Positions 27,264 to 35,975 of a stretch of 40,402 bases of DNA are shown in pieces. A program made the position numbers and the translations under genes. Positions within the stretch are counted from its first letter, which is position 1. Each line of letters starts with the position of its first letter. Below the pieces are notes generated by a model. The model had not been told where the DNA came from. It was given only the letters and a program-made list of their open reading frames with translations, and made no database searches. The stretch spans positions 1 through 40,402 of the forward strand of contig JALGZO010000206.1 of assembly GCA_025774865.1 (NCBI GenBank), written 5' to 3'. Source of the DNA: a bacterium (lineage in GTDB: Bacteria; ARS69).

Positions 27264-28777
27264 CGCGACCTCCGAAGCCTCTGGGCTCGGCCGACCCGAA
27301 CCCAGGGCGGCAGGCCGTCGTTGGAGCCGACCCCGTCCGTCCCCTCGAGGCTCTGGGCCTCCGATGACCGGTGCGCGTGGATCGCGGCCGCGATCGCCGC
27401 AACCTCCTCACGCTTGCCGAAACCGATGCCCACGAACCGGAAGTCGCTCTGCACGCGCTCCAGCCAGCCGGTGTCGACCTCGCCCTTCACGAACGCCGGT
27501 TCGGAGAGAATCCACCGCAAGAACGGGATGTTCGTGGTCGGTCCCTCGATGCGGTATTCGATGAGCGCCGCCCGCGTGCGCGCCATGGCCTCGCTGCGAT
27601 CCGTGCCCCAGGTGACGAGCTTCGCGAGAAGCGGATCGTAGTGGACGGGGACGTCGAACCCCTCGTAGACGCCGGAGTCGTTGCGGACGCCCGGGCCCGA
27701 CGGTTCTCGCAGGAAACGGATCCGTCCCACCGAGGGAAGGAACCTGCGCGCCGGGTCCTCCGCGTACACGCGGCATTCGATGGAATGGCCGCGGGGCACG
27801 ATGGTCTCCGGGATCTCCAGTTTCTCGCCGGCCGCGATCCTGAGCTGCTCCCGCACGAGATCGATGCCCGTGGTCATCTCCGTCACCGGGTGCTCCACCT
27901 GCAGGCGCGTGTTCATCTCGAGAAAGTAGTAGTCGCCGTTCGGGGCGAGCAGGAATTCCACGGTTCCCGCGTTCAGGTAGCCCACGGACTCGGCCGCCTT
28001 GACCGCGACGTCGCCGAACTCGGCCCGCCGCTCGGCTCCGAGCGAGGGGCTCGGAGCCTCCTCGATCACCTTCTGGTGCCGGCGCTGCACGCTGCACTCG
28101 CGCTCTCCCACGAACACCGTCCGTCCGTGTCGGTCGGCGAGGATCTGCGCCTCCACGTGGCGTGGGCTCTCCACGAGCTTCTCCACCAGGAGGTCGTCGC
28201 TGCCGAACGAGGACACCGACTCTCCTCGGGTGAGCCGAAGCGCCGCGTCCATCTCCTTGGCGGAATGAACTGCGCGCATGCCCTTGCCGCCGCCACCCTT
28301 GGCGGCCTTCAGAAGGACCGGGTAGCCGATATCCCTCGCCATCGTCTTGGCTTCCCGGTCGCCGACGGGGCCCTCGCTCCCGGGGACGACCGGGACGCCG
28401 GCCTTCGCCACCGCTGCCTTGGCGACGGCCTTGTCACCCATGGCCGAGATCGCGGACGGGGGTGGTCCGATGAACGAGATTCCGGCGCTCTCGCACGCGG
28501 CCGCGAACTCCGCGTTCTCGGCGAGGAAGCCGTAGCCGGGGTGAATCGCGTCAGCCCCCACGCCTCTCGCGGCGTCGACGATTCTGTCGATGACGAGGTA
28601 GCTTTCCGACGCCGAGGCGGGACCGATCGCCACCGCCTCGTCGGCGAGCAACACGTGAAGCGCCTTGCGGTCGGCCTCCGAGTACGCTGCTACCGAGTGA
28701 ACGCCCATCTCCCGGCACGCGCGGATCACACGCACCGCGATTTCCCCTCTGTTTGCCACTAACACCTTGTCGAACAT
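27260..28777 (-). CDS. biotin carboxylase subunit of propionyl-CoA carboxylase
   Basis: A 505-residue ATP-grasp enzyme that carboxylates biotin with ATP and bicarbonate. VLVANRGEIAVRVIRA opens it, the glycine-rich lid GGGGKGM is at 161-167, and EMNTRLQVEHPVTE (287-300) carries the metal- and bicarbonate-binding Glu and Arg. It is longer than E. coli AccC (449 residues) by a C-terminal tail with no clear motif. The stop overlaps the carrier protein start (ATGA). With carboxyltransferase, mutase and epimerase around it, propionyl-CoA is the expected substrate; a housekeeping acetyl-CoA role is less likely. Confidence 0.93.
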   Translation of the reverse strand: MFDKVLVANRGEIAVRVIRACREMGVHSVAAYSEADRKALHVLLADEAVAIGPASASESYLVIDRIVDAARGVGADAIHPGYGFLAENAEFAAACESAGISFIGPPPSAISAMGDKAVAKAAVAKAGVPVVPGSEGPVGDREAKTMARDIGYPVLLKAAKGGGGKGMRAVHSAKEMDAALRLTRGESVSSFGSDDLLVEKLVESPRHVEAQILADRHGRTVFVGERECSVQRRHQKVIEEAPSPSLGAERRAEFGDVAVKAAESVGYLNAGTVEFLLAPNGDYYFLEMNTRLQVEHPVTEMTTGIDLVREQLRIAAGEKLEIPETIVPRGHSIECRVYAEDPARRFLPSVGRIRFLREPSGPGVRNDSGVYEGFDVPVHYDPLLAKLVTWGTDRSEAMARTRAALIEYRIEGPTTNIPFLRWILSEPAFVKGEVDTGWLERVQSDFRFVGIGFGKREEVAAIAAAIHAHRSSEAQSLEGTDGVGSNDGLPPWVRVGRAQRLRRSR

Positions 28778-28833
28778 GGAGGGCTGCCTTCTTCTTTCAA
28801 TGTCTCTCCGGGTCGATTCCCCGCGGAATCCAC

Positions 28834-30378
28834 CTAGAGAGGAATGTTGCCGTGCTTCTTGGCCGGGATCGTCTGCTGCTTCGTGCGCAACGCCTCGAGC
28901 GCCGTGATCAGATGTCGCCGCGTGTGGGCGGGCTCGACCACGTTGTCCAGGAATCCGTAGCTCGCGGCGATATACGGATTCGCGAAGCGCTCGCGATACT
29001 CGTCCACGAGCCGCTTCTCCTCCTTCGCGGAGTCCTTGGCGTCCTGAATCTCACGGCGATGAATGATCCGCACCGCGCCCTCCGCTCCCATGACGGCCAG
29101 TTCCGCCGTCGGCCACGCGACGTTGTAGTCGCCCCGCACGTGCTTCGAGGACATGACGTCGTACGCGCCGCCGTACGCCTTGCGCGTGATGACCGTGAGC
29201 TTCGGAACCGTCGCCTCACAATAGGCGTAGAGGAGCTTCGCCCCGTGCTTGATGATGCCGCCCCATTCCTGCGCCGTCCCCGGAAGAAAGCCGGGTACGT
29301 CCTCGAACGTGATCAGCGGCACGTTGAAGGCGTCGCAGAAACGGACGAATCGCGCCCCCTTGAGGGAGGCGTCGATGTCGAGGACGCCGGCGAGGTGCTT
29401 CGGCTGGTTCGCGACGATGCCCACCGCGCGGCCATTCAGACGACCGAAACCGATCACGAGATTCCTCGCGTACTCCGGTTGAATCTCGAGAAAATCGCCG
29501 TCATCGAGGACGGGAAGGAGCGCGTCGCGGATGTCGTAGGGCCGGTGCGGGTCATCCGGTACCACGTGGTTGAGCGACGGCTCGACTCGATCGGCCGGGT
29601 CCGACGAGTCGCGGCGCGGAGGATCTTCGGTGTTGTTGCTCGGGAGGTAAGCGAGCAGGCGCCGGACGAGGGCGAGGCAGTCCTTCTCGGATGGTGCGCG
29701 CAGGTGCGCGACGCCGCTCTTGACGGTGTGCGTCTTCGCTCCGCCGAGGTCTTCGAAGCTCACCTCCTCGTTCGTCACCGCCTTGATGACGTCGGGGCCG
29801 GTGATGAACATGTGGCTCGTGCCTTCGGCCATGATGATGAAGTCGGTGATGGCCGGCGAGTACACGGCGCCGCCGGCGCAGGGCCCGAGGACCGCGGAAA
29901 TCTGCGGCACGACGCCGGAGGCGAGAGTGTTCCGCAGGAAGATGTCCGCGTAGCCACCGAGCGACAGGACTCCTTCCTGGATGCGCGCGCCGCCGGAGTC
30001 GTTGAGCCCGATGATCGGAGCTCCCGACTCCACCGCCAGGTCCATGATCTGGCAGATCTTCTTCGCGTTGGCTTCCGACATCGTGCCACCGAACACCGTG
30101 AAGTCCTGGGCGAAGACGAACACGGTTCGCCCGGAGATGCGACCGAACCCGGACACCACGCCGTCGCCCGTGATCTTGCGATCGGACATGCCGAAGTCGG
30201 TCGACCGGTGCGCCGCGAAGAAACCGAGCTCCTCGAACGAGCCACGGTCGAGCAGGAGCTCGAGCCGCTCGCGGGCGAGGAGCTTCCCTGCCTCGTGGAT
30301 CTTCGCGACGCGTTCTTCGCCGCCCGCCCGGAATGCCTCTTCCCGTCGCTGCTTGAGCTCGTCGAGGCGGTTCGTCAC
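28834..30378 (-). CDS. pccB: propionyl-CoA carboxylase carboxyltransferase (beta) subunit
   Basis: A 514-residue carboxyltransferase with both N and C halves, moving CO2 from biotin to propionyl-CoA to form methylmalonyl-CoA. [10 protein letters not shown] and the oxyanion-hole stretch [16 protein letters not shown] lie in the N half; [25 protein letters not shown] is in the C half. [15 protein letters not shown] contains Asp407 at the position that, in Streptomyces PccB (Asp422), favours propionyl over acetyl-CoA. GTG at 30378 is chosen over the longer open frame: AAGGAGG is 7 nt upstream and GTGA overlaps the preceding stop. A 56-nt gap separates it from the biotin carboxylase. Confidence 0.95.
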   Translation of the reverse strand: MTNRLDELKQRREEAFRAGGEERVAKIHEAGKLLARERLELLLDRGSFEELGFFAAHRSTDFGMSDRKITGDGVVSGFGRISGRTVFVFAQDFTVFGGTMSEANAKKICQIMDLAVESGAPIIGLNDSGGARIQEGVLSLGGYADIFLRNTLASGVVPQISAVLGPCAGGAVYSPAITDFIIMAEGTSHMFITGPDVIKAVTNEEVSFEDLGGAKTHTVKSGVAHLRAPSEKDCLALVRRLLAYLPSNNTEDPPRRDSSDPADRVEPSLNHVVPDDPHRPYDIRDALLPVLDDGDFLEIQPEYARNLVIGFGRLNGRAVGIVANQPKHLAGVLDIDASLKGARFVRFCDAFNVPLITFEDVPGFLPGTAQEWGGIIKHGAKLLYAYCEATVPKLTVITRKAYGGAYDVMSSKHVRGDYNVAWPTAELAVMGAEGAVRIIHRREIQDAKDSAKEEKRLVDEYRERFANPYIAASYGFLDNVVEPAHTRRHLITALEALRTKQQTIPAKKHGNIPL

Positions 30379-31253
30379 TCGGCTGCCTCCTTGCGAACTG
30401 GGTTCTCGAGCACGCCGATCCTCTCGATCTCGCACGTGATCGTCTGACCATCCTCGATGAAGACCTTCGGATCTCGATGGGCGCCGACGCCGGACGGAGT
30501 GCCCGTCGCGATCACGTCGCCCGGCTCGAGCGTTATTCCCTGGGTCACGAACTCGATGATCGCCTCCACGCCATGGATCAGGCTCGACGTGCGTGCGTCC
30601 TGCCGCACCTCACCGTCGACCGAAAGCCGGATCGAGAGGTCGCCGGGATCGGGGACTTCGTCCTTGGTGACGATCGCGGGGCCGAGCGGGCAGAACGTGT
30701 CGAAGCCCTTGGCGCGACCGTACTGCACGTCGCGCTTCTGCAACTTGCGCTCGGAGAAGTCGTTCAGGATCGTGTAGCCGGCGATGAACTGCTTCGCCCG
30801 CGAGGCTCGCACTCGCTTCGCCCGCTTGCCGATCACGATCGCGAGCTCGACCTCCGGATCGACGTGGTGGCAGAACCAGGGAACCACGATCTCGTCCCCG
30901 GGCCCGATGATCGCGGACGGTGCCTTGAGGAAGAGCATCGGTGTCTCGGGCGGCTCCTTGCCTTGCTCCTCGGCGTGCTCGCGATAGTTGAGGCCGAGGC
31001 AGATGATCTTCGAGGGCCGCGCGATGGGGGCGAGCAGCTTGACCTCCGAGAGCGGGCGGCGCGTGAGCGTCACGGCGCGTGCCTCGAGGTCCATGAGAGC
31101 CGGCATTCCGCGCGCGAGAATCCCCTCGGCTCCCGCGTCCTTCGGAAGATCGAGATCCTCGGGGGATCCTGCGTCGGCGATCATGTCGTCGATCCAGAGA
31201 CCGAGCCGGGGGGCGGCCCCGTTGGCCGGATCGACCCAGCGGACGATTCTCAT
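30375..31253 (-). CDS. fumarylacetoacetate hydrolase (FAH) family protein
   Basis: A 292-residue FAH-fold protein. Metal ligands are visible as Glu134 and Glu136 in [11 protein letters not shown] and Asp165 in [21 protein letters not shown] and [13 protein letters not shown] are family blocks. Members include acylpyruvases, oxaloacetate decarboxylases and hydratase/isomerases of aromatic breakdown, and motifs alone do not pick the substrate. It is translationally coupled (GTGA) to pccB, so a link to propionyl-CoA or oxaloacetate metabolism is reasonable but unproven. ATG at 31253; a 65-nt gap separates it from the DUF1579-like gene. Confidence 0.9.
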   Translation of the reverse strand: MRIVRWVDPANGAAPRLGLWIDDMIADAGSPEDLDLPKDAGAEGILARGMPALMDLEARAVTLTRRPLSEVKLLAPIARPSKIICLGLNYREHAEEQGKEPPETPMLFLKAPSAIIGPGDEIVVPWFCHHVDPEVELAIVIGKRAKRVRASRAKQFIAGYTILNDFSERKLQKRDVQYGRAKGFDTFCPLGPAIVTKDEVPDPGDLSIRLSVDGEVRQDARTSSLIHGVEAIIEFVTQGITLEPGDVIATGTPSGVGAHRDPKVFIEDGQTITCEIERIGVLENPVRKEAAE

Positions 31254-31318
31254 GCTCCTCCGAGATCCGGGCCCGGGTCGTCGACGGCCCGTCAGCGGCG
31301 GACCTTCGAGGGCAAGGC

Positions 31319-31912
31319 CTACGAAGCCTTCAGGCGCACGTACTTGATCTGCATGATCATCTTCTCGGGCTGTCCCATCGACGCCATGTACATGCTGAAC
31401 GTGAACGTGTCCTCACCCGTGATCTCGTTCACCATTCGCCAGGTCGCGGGGCCCCAGAGGGGATCGGTATGCGCGCCCACCGTCTGGTCGCCCTTGCCGT
31501 CCGGAGCGATCGAGCCGCGGGATTCCAAGACGCCGGTGCCGTGGTCGTCGATCCAGTAGTTGAAGCACTCGCCGGACACTCGATCGTAGCCGCTGAGGCC
31601 CATGCCGTGGAACGGTTGCCCCTCACTTTCACCTTCGTACGACGCGCTCAGATAGCGGCCGCCCATGATGAGCTGGTACTCGGCGGTTCCCACGGAGGTG
31701 GAGGGCTCCGGTCCCATGTAGCTCGTGTTCTCGTACTTCCACTGGCCGACGAAGAACTCGAAGTACTCATGCTCTTCTCCCGGCATCGAGTACTTCTCCA
31801 TCCACTCCATCATCATGGCATCGAGCTCGCCGGCACCCTCGTCGGCGATCACGCCGGGGGCGAGGCAAAGAGCCATCGCCGCGACGCTGACCATCAACTG
31901 CCAAACCCGCAT
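31319..31912 (-). CDS. secreted DUF1579-like protein
   Basis: A 197-residue protein with a signal peptide (MRVWQLMVSVAAMALCLAPG, cleavage probably near VIADEGAG). The mature part resembles DUF1579: EYFEFFVGQWKYE, GRYLSASYEGE, FHGMGLSGYDR, YWIDDHGTG and the closing MIMQIKYVRLK. DUF1579 proteins are lipocalin-like in sequence pattern and have no assigned activity. ATG at 31912 has AAAGGAG 7 nt upstream. It is first in the minus-strand run leading into the propionyl-CoA operon; it may be a separate unit. The divergent gap 31913-32185 contains minus-strand TACGAT (31979-31984), a possible -10 without a good -35. Confidence 0.82.
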   Translation of the reverse strand: MRVWQLMVSVAAMALCLAPGVIADEGAGELDAMMMEWMEKYSMPGEEHEYFEFFVGQWKYENTSYMGPEPSTSVGTAEYQLIMGGRYLSASYEGESEGQPFHGMGLSGYDRVSGECFNYWIDDHGTGVLESRGSIAPDGKGDQTVGAHTDPLWGPATWRMVNEITGEDTFTFSMYMASMGQPEKMIMQIKYVRLKAS

Positions 31913-32110
31913 GGGGAACTCCTTTCGTCCCTTCCTGCAATCACTTGCACCGCCCCACATCCAGAAGAATCCGGGGGCATCGTAGCAGCGGTCAGGCTGG
32001 CGAAGTACCTCTTTTCGCGAGAGCGTGGGGGACGCTCGCGGCGGTCTGGCCTCGCTGCGGGGTCCCGGATCCGGCGAGCGGCGGAATCCCCCGAGCGGCC
32101 GAGCGCATCC

Positions 32111-32140
32111 TTGACAGTAGGCGACGGGCTCGGATAGCGT
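32111..32140 (+). promoter_or_regulatory. candidate sigma70 promoter for the thioesterase-thiolase pair
   Basis: A perfect TTGACA (32111-32116) is followed by GGATAGCGT, giving a weak -10 at either GATAGC (16-nt spacer) or TAGCGT (18-nt spacer). It lies in the 273-nt divergent gap, about 45 nt before the GTG at 32186. Apart from this site and the possible minus-strand -10, the gap holds nothing I recognise. Confidence 0.42.
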
Positions 32141-32185
32141 AACCCGTTTGCCGACTATGACATGCGGGTTTGAACCGGAGAGCTC

Positions 32186-32617
32186 GTGGCGACGCTCGGA
32201 TCGGTCAAGAACTCCACCCATTGCTTCGGGTGCGGGAAGGAGAACGAGGGCGGCCTCCAGCTGGACTTCGAGATCCGGGACGACGGCAAGCTCGAGACGC
32301 GCTTCACGCCCCGGCCGGAGCATGGCGGTTGGGAGGGCGTCTTCCACGGCGGATTGATGGCGACCCTTCTCGACGAGGCCATGATGGCGTACCTCTATCT
32401 GACCGGCACGAACGCGGCGACCGCGTCGCTGGAAGTTCGCTTCCGCGATCCCGTGCACCTCGGTGAGCGCCTCGTCGTCACGGCCTGGGAAGAGAGACGA
32501 AAGGGACGGATCGCCCTGATGACGGCCGAGGCCCGACGAAACAACGAGGTGGTCGCCTCGGGGAAGTCCCGGTGCCTCGTCATCGAGAGAGACGAGAAAG
32601 GAAGCGCAACCCGATGA
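32186..32617 (+). CDS. PaaI-type hotdog-fold acyl-CoA thioesterase
   Basis: A 143-residue hotdog protein. HCFGCGKENEGGL near the N-terminus is a segment common in this subgroup, and VFHGGLMATLLDEAMMAYL carries the HGG motif (His54) and the acidic residue (Asp63/Glu64) used by PaaI-like thioesterases. It is likely to hydrolyse a small acyl-CoA; the substrate is not readable. GTG at 32186 has a modest GAG-rich site. It overlaps the thiolase start by ATGA, so the two enzymes are made together. Confidence 0.88.
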   Translation: MATLGSVKNSTHCFGCGKENEGGLQLDFEIRDDGKLETRFTPRPEHGGWEGVFHGGLMATLLDEAMMAYLYLTGTNAATASLEVRFRDPVHLGERLVVTAWEERRKGRIALMTAEARRNNEVVASGKSRCLVIERDEKGSATR

Positions 32618-33825
32618 AGGACGTGGTGATCCTGGACGGGGCGAGAACCCCGATGGCGGAGTGGGAAGGCGGCAAGAACGGCGCCGGCAGACCGGGCGGG
32701 GCGCTGAAATCCGTGTCCGCGATCGATCTCGGCACGCTCGCGGCCCAGGAAGCGATGCGGCGTTCGGGAGTCGAGCCGTCCGACATCGACGCCACGTTCA
32801 TCGGCAATGCGCTGCAGACCTCCGGGGATGCCATCTACGGTGCGCGTCACGTCGGGCTGAAGTCGGGGGTGCCGATCGATCGACCGGCGTTGACCGTCAA
32901 CCGCCTGTGCGGCTCCGGGATCCAATCGGTGATCTCCGGTGTGCACACGATCGGCTTCGGGGAGGCGTCGACCTGCCTCGTCGGGGGAATGGAAAGCATG
33001 AGCCAGGCGCCGCACGTGATCCGCGGCGCGCGCAGCGGCCTCCGGCTCGGCCAAGGGAAGCTCGAGGACTCGCTGATGGTCGCCCTTCTGGACTCGTACT
33101 GCGGCTGCTACATGGCACAGACGGCGGAGAACATCGCAGGGCAGCGCTCGATCTCGCGAGAGGCTCAGGACGAGTACGCCCTCCTCTCCCAGCAGCGGGC
33201 GGCGGCGGCGAAGGAGCGGGGGGTCTTCGCGAAGGAGATCGTTCCCGTGGAGGCGGGGAAGGGGAAACGAGCGCGTACCGTGACCGACGATGATCACATG
33301 AAGCCCGACAGCACGCCGGAGGGGCTCGCCGCTCTGCCGCCGGCGTTCGGCCGGGACGGCACGGTGACGGCGGGCAACGCGAGCGGCATCGTGGACGGAG
33401 CCGCGGCGCTCGTCATCACCGGCGAGGAAGAGGCTCGCGCGAAGGGATGGAAGGCGCGCGCGCGCATCAAGTCGTGGGCGATCACCGGAGTCGAGCCGGA
33501 GTACATGGGCATCGGGCCGGTGAGCGCCATCCGGAAGGTCTGCGAGAACGCCGGGATGGCCATTTCGGACTTGGATCTGATCGAGATCAACGAAGCGTTC
33601 TCGGCCCAATACCTGGCGGTCGAGCACGACCTCGAACTGAACCGCGAGAAGGTGAACGTGAACGGCGGCGCGATCGCTCTCGGGCATCCGTTGGCCGCGA
33701 CGGGCACCCGGCTTCTCCTGACCTTGATGTACGAGCTGGAGCGGCGAGGTGGCGGGACGGGGGTCGCGTCGGCGTGCATCGGCGGCGGCCAGGGCATAGC
33801 GATGATCATCGAGACCGTGCAGTAG
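32614..33825 (+). CDS. thiolase family acetyl-CoA acyltransferase, second copy
   Basis: A 403-residue thiolase. The nucleophilic Cys99 is in NRLCGSGIQ, the His is in ALGHPLAATGTR, and the last cysteine is in SACIGGGQG. Compared with the copy at 9386-10573 it has an enlarged N-terminal loop (EWEGGKNGAGRPGGALK, residues 17-32) after ARTP. ATAATG-like GPLAATG and the AATGTR form are typical of acetyl-CoA acyltransferases of both FadA and AtoB groups, so chain-length preference is open. The start ATG overlaps the thioesterase stop (ATGA); AAAGGAAG lies 9-16 nt upstream. Confidence 0.92.
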   Translation: MKDVVILDGARTPMAEWEGGKNGAGRPGGALKSVSAIDLGTLAAQEAMRRSGVEPSDIDATFIGNALQTSGDAIYGARHVGLKSGVPIDRPALTVNRLCGSGIQSVISGVHTIGFGEASTCLVGGMESMSQAPHVIRGARSGLRLGQGKLEDSLMVALLDSYCGCYMAQTAENIAGQRSISREAQDEYALLSQQRAAAAKERGVFAKEIVPVEAGKGKRARTVTDDDHMKPDSTPEGLAALPPAFGRDGTVTAGNASGIVDGAAALVITGEEEARAKGWKARARIKSWAITGVEPEYMGIGPVSAIRKVCENAGMAISDLDLIEINEAFSAQYLAVEHDLELNREKVNVNGGAIALGHPLAATGTRLLLTLMYELERRGGGTGVASACIGGGQGIAMIIETVQ

Positions 33826-33874
33826 AATCCAGGACCCTGCGGTACCTCGACTGGGTGCCGCGGAGGACCCGGTT

Positions 33875-33956
<82 letters not shown>

Positions 33957-33973
33957 TCCGGGATCGGAGGAAC

Positions 33974-35296
33974 ATGAACGTCAAAGTCGATGTGAAGAAA
34001 GAGGAAGCCTGGCGGCGAGTCCTCGCGATCGAAGTTCCCGAGGACGACGTCGCGAAGGAGTACGATCGCGTCGCGCAGAAGGTCGCGAAGAGGGTGCGTC
34101 TCCCGGGTTTTCGGAAGGGCAAGGTCCCGGTGAGTCTCGTGCGGAAATCGTTCCGCAAGGAGCTCGAGCAGGAGTTCCTCGAGACGGTGATGCCCAAGGC
34201 GTTCGGTCAGGCTCTGGACGAGACCGGTCTCGATCCCGTGACCGAGCCCAAGTTCGACGACGTCTCGTTCGGCGAGGAGCGCCCGTTCTCGTTCACGGTC
34301 GGATTCGAATGCCGCCCCGACGTCGAAGTGAAGGACTACCGTGGCCTCGCGGCCGTGAAGGAAGTGCCCGAGGTCACGGACGAGCACGTCGAGTCGATGA
34401 TGGAGGACTTCCGCAAGGGGCGCGCCACACTGGAAGACGTCGAACGGCCGGCGATCCGCGGGGACGTGTTGCTGCTCGACTACCAGGCGGTGGACGGCGA
34501 CGGCAAGCCCATCCCGAATCGAAACGTCAAAGGGTACACGCTCGAGATGGGGGCGGATCAGGTCGTCGACGATTTCGAGAACGCATTGACCGGCGTCGAA
34601 GCGGGGGCCGTGCGCGAAGCGGAGGTCCCGTATCCGGAGGAGTACCCGGACAAGATGCTCGCCGGCTCCACGGCCCGCTACAAGATCAAGGTGAGGGCCG
34701 TGCGGGAGAAGCGCTTCCCGGAGCTGACGGACGAACTCGTGAACGAGCACACCGAACTCGCGACCGTGGAGGAGCTCCGTGAGCGCGTCCGAAAAGACCT
34801 GGGGGAACAGGCGGACCGCGCCGGGGTAGATCGTTTGGAGCGCATTCTCCTGGACCAGGTGGTCGAAGCGAACCCCTTCGACCCGCCGGAGGCACTCGTG
34901 GCGAGTTTGCTCGACGACCTGGTCGGGCGTCAGAAGCTGGAGGCGCACCAGAAGGGTGAGGACCCGGAGTCGCTGGATGCGGCGCTCATCCACGAGCAGA
35001 ACCGTGAGGGAGCCGCGCGGGAGGTTCGTCGGATGCTCGTGCTCGACGCGATCGCGAAGCAGGAAGAGATCGAAGTCGACGCCAAGGAGCTTCGAGAGCG
35101 GGTCGCCTTGATGGCCGCGTTGCGCAGAACGTCACCGAAGAAGGTGATCGAAGAATTGGGCGGAGATCGCTTCCTGCGGCGCATCCGGCGGGAAATGCGG
35201 GACAAAAAGGTCCTTGCCTTTCTCGTAGAGAATGCCGAGATTAGCCAGAAGAGCGTCCCGGTGCGGGCGGGCGAGAGCCGCGAAGCGGGCTCGTGA
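33974..35296 (+). CDS. tig: trigger factor chaperone
   Basis: A 440-residue ribosome-bound chaperone and peptidyl-prolyl isomerase. GFRKGKVP (45-52) is the ribosome-docking loop of the N-terminal domain; the FKBP-like domain spans about 160-240 ([26 protein letters not shown]); the C-terminal arms follow. Length is normal. ATG at 33974 is used with GGAGG just upstream; the open frame extends back through the tRNA, which is not coding. It heads the tig-clpP-clpX-lon proteostasis series, a gene order found in many bacteria. Confidence 0.97.
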   Translation: MNVKVDVKKEEAWRRVLAIEVPEDDVAKEYDRVAQKVAKRVRLPGFRKGKVPVSLVRKSFRKELEQEFLETVMPKAFGQALDETGLDPVTEPKFDDVSFGEERPFSFTVGFECRPDVEVKDYRGLAAVKEVPEVTDEHVESMMEDFRKGRATLEDVERPAIRGDVLLLDYQAVDGDGKPIPNRNVKGYTLEMGADQVVDDFENALTGVEAGAVREAEVPYPEEYPDKMLAGSTARYKIKVRAVREKRFPELTDELVNEHTELATVEELRERVRKDLGEQADRAGVDRLERILLDQVVEANPFDPPEALVASLLDDLVGRQKLEAHQKGEDPESLDAALIHEQNREGAAREVRRMLVLDAIAKQEEIEVDAKELRERVALMAALRRTSPKKVIEELGGDRFLRRIRREMRDKKVLAFLVENAEISQKSVPVRAGESREAGS

Positions 35297-35315
35297 TTCG
35301 CAAACGGAGGGGATG

Positions 35316-35900
35316 ATGGCACTGGTTCCCATGGTCGTGGAGCAGGACGGACGGGGTGAGCGCGCGTACGACATCTATTCGCGACTGCTCAAGGACCGGA
35401 TCGTCTTTCTGGGCACTCCCATCGAAGACCACATTTCGAGCCTGATCATCGCCCAGTTGCTCTTCCTCGAGGCCGAGGATCCCGATCGAGACATCTTCCT
35501 TTACATCAACTCGCCGGGAGGATCGGTCACCGCTGGGCTCGCTATCTACGATACAATGCAGTACATCAAGCCCGACGTGGTCACCATCTGCATGGGGATG
35601 GCCGCGAGCATGGGGGCGGTGCTTCTGACGGCCGGGAAGAAGAGCAAGCGCTCGGCGCTCCCGAACTCCCGGATCATGATCCACCAACCCCTTGGCGGCA
35701 CCCAGGGTCAGGCAGCGGACGTCGAGATCTACGCGAAGGAGATCCTCGGCACCCGAGAGCGTCTGAACCAGATTCTGGCGAATCACACGGGCAAGGACCT
35801 CGATCAGATCGAGAAAGACACCGACCGGAACTACTTCCTGTCGGCGACCGAGGCCAAGGATTACGGGCTCGTCGACGAGGTCATCGACAAGCGGCCGTAG
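35316..35900 (+). CDS. clpP: ClpP protease subunit with Asn in place of catalytic Asp
   Basis: A 194-residue ClpP. Ser98 (GMAASMGA) and His123 (MIHQPLGG) align with B. subtilis Ser98 and His123, but the third triad residue, Asp172 in B. subtilis (DTDRDN), is Asn172 here (DTDRNYF, codon AAC at 35829-35831). Asp-to-Asn at this site is known in Listeria ClpP1, which is weakly active alone and active with ClpP2. ATG at 35316 is preferred over 35313 because GGAGG is then 5 nt away. There is no long propeptide. It is followed by clpX, so it is expected to form the ClpXP barrel; no second clpP is in the window. Confidence 0.96.
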   Translation: MALVPMVVEQDGRGERAYDIYSRLLKDRIVFLGTPIEDHISSLIIAQLLFLEAEDPDRDIFLYINSPGGSVTAGLAIYDTMQYIKPDVVTICMGMAASMGAVLLTAGKKSKRSALPNSRIMIHQPLGGTQGQAADVEIYAKEILGTRERLNQILANHTGKDLDQIEKDTDRNYFLSATEAKDYGLVDEVIDKRP

Positions 35901-35975
35901 TCGGCCGTTGATCCGCGAACTCCGGCTCCGTACATTTGAAGGGACGCCCTTGGCCGGGTCGTTCTTTAGGAGCGG

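Noticed and set aside
31913-32185. Small RNA or short gene in the largest gap
   Set aside because: Short open frames here lack a ribosome site and coding pattern; only promoter-like hexamers could be supported.
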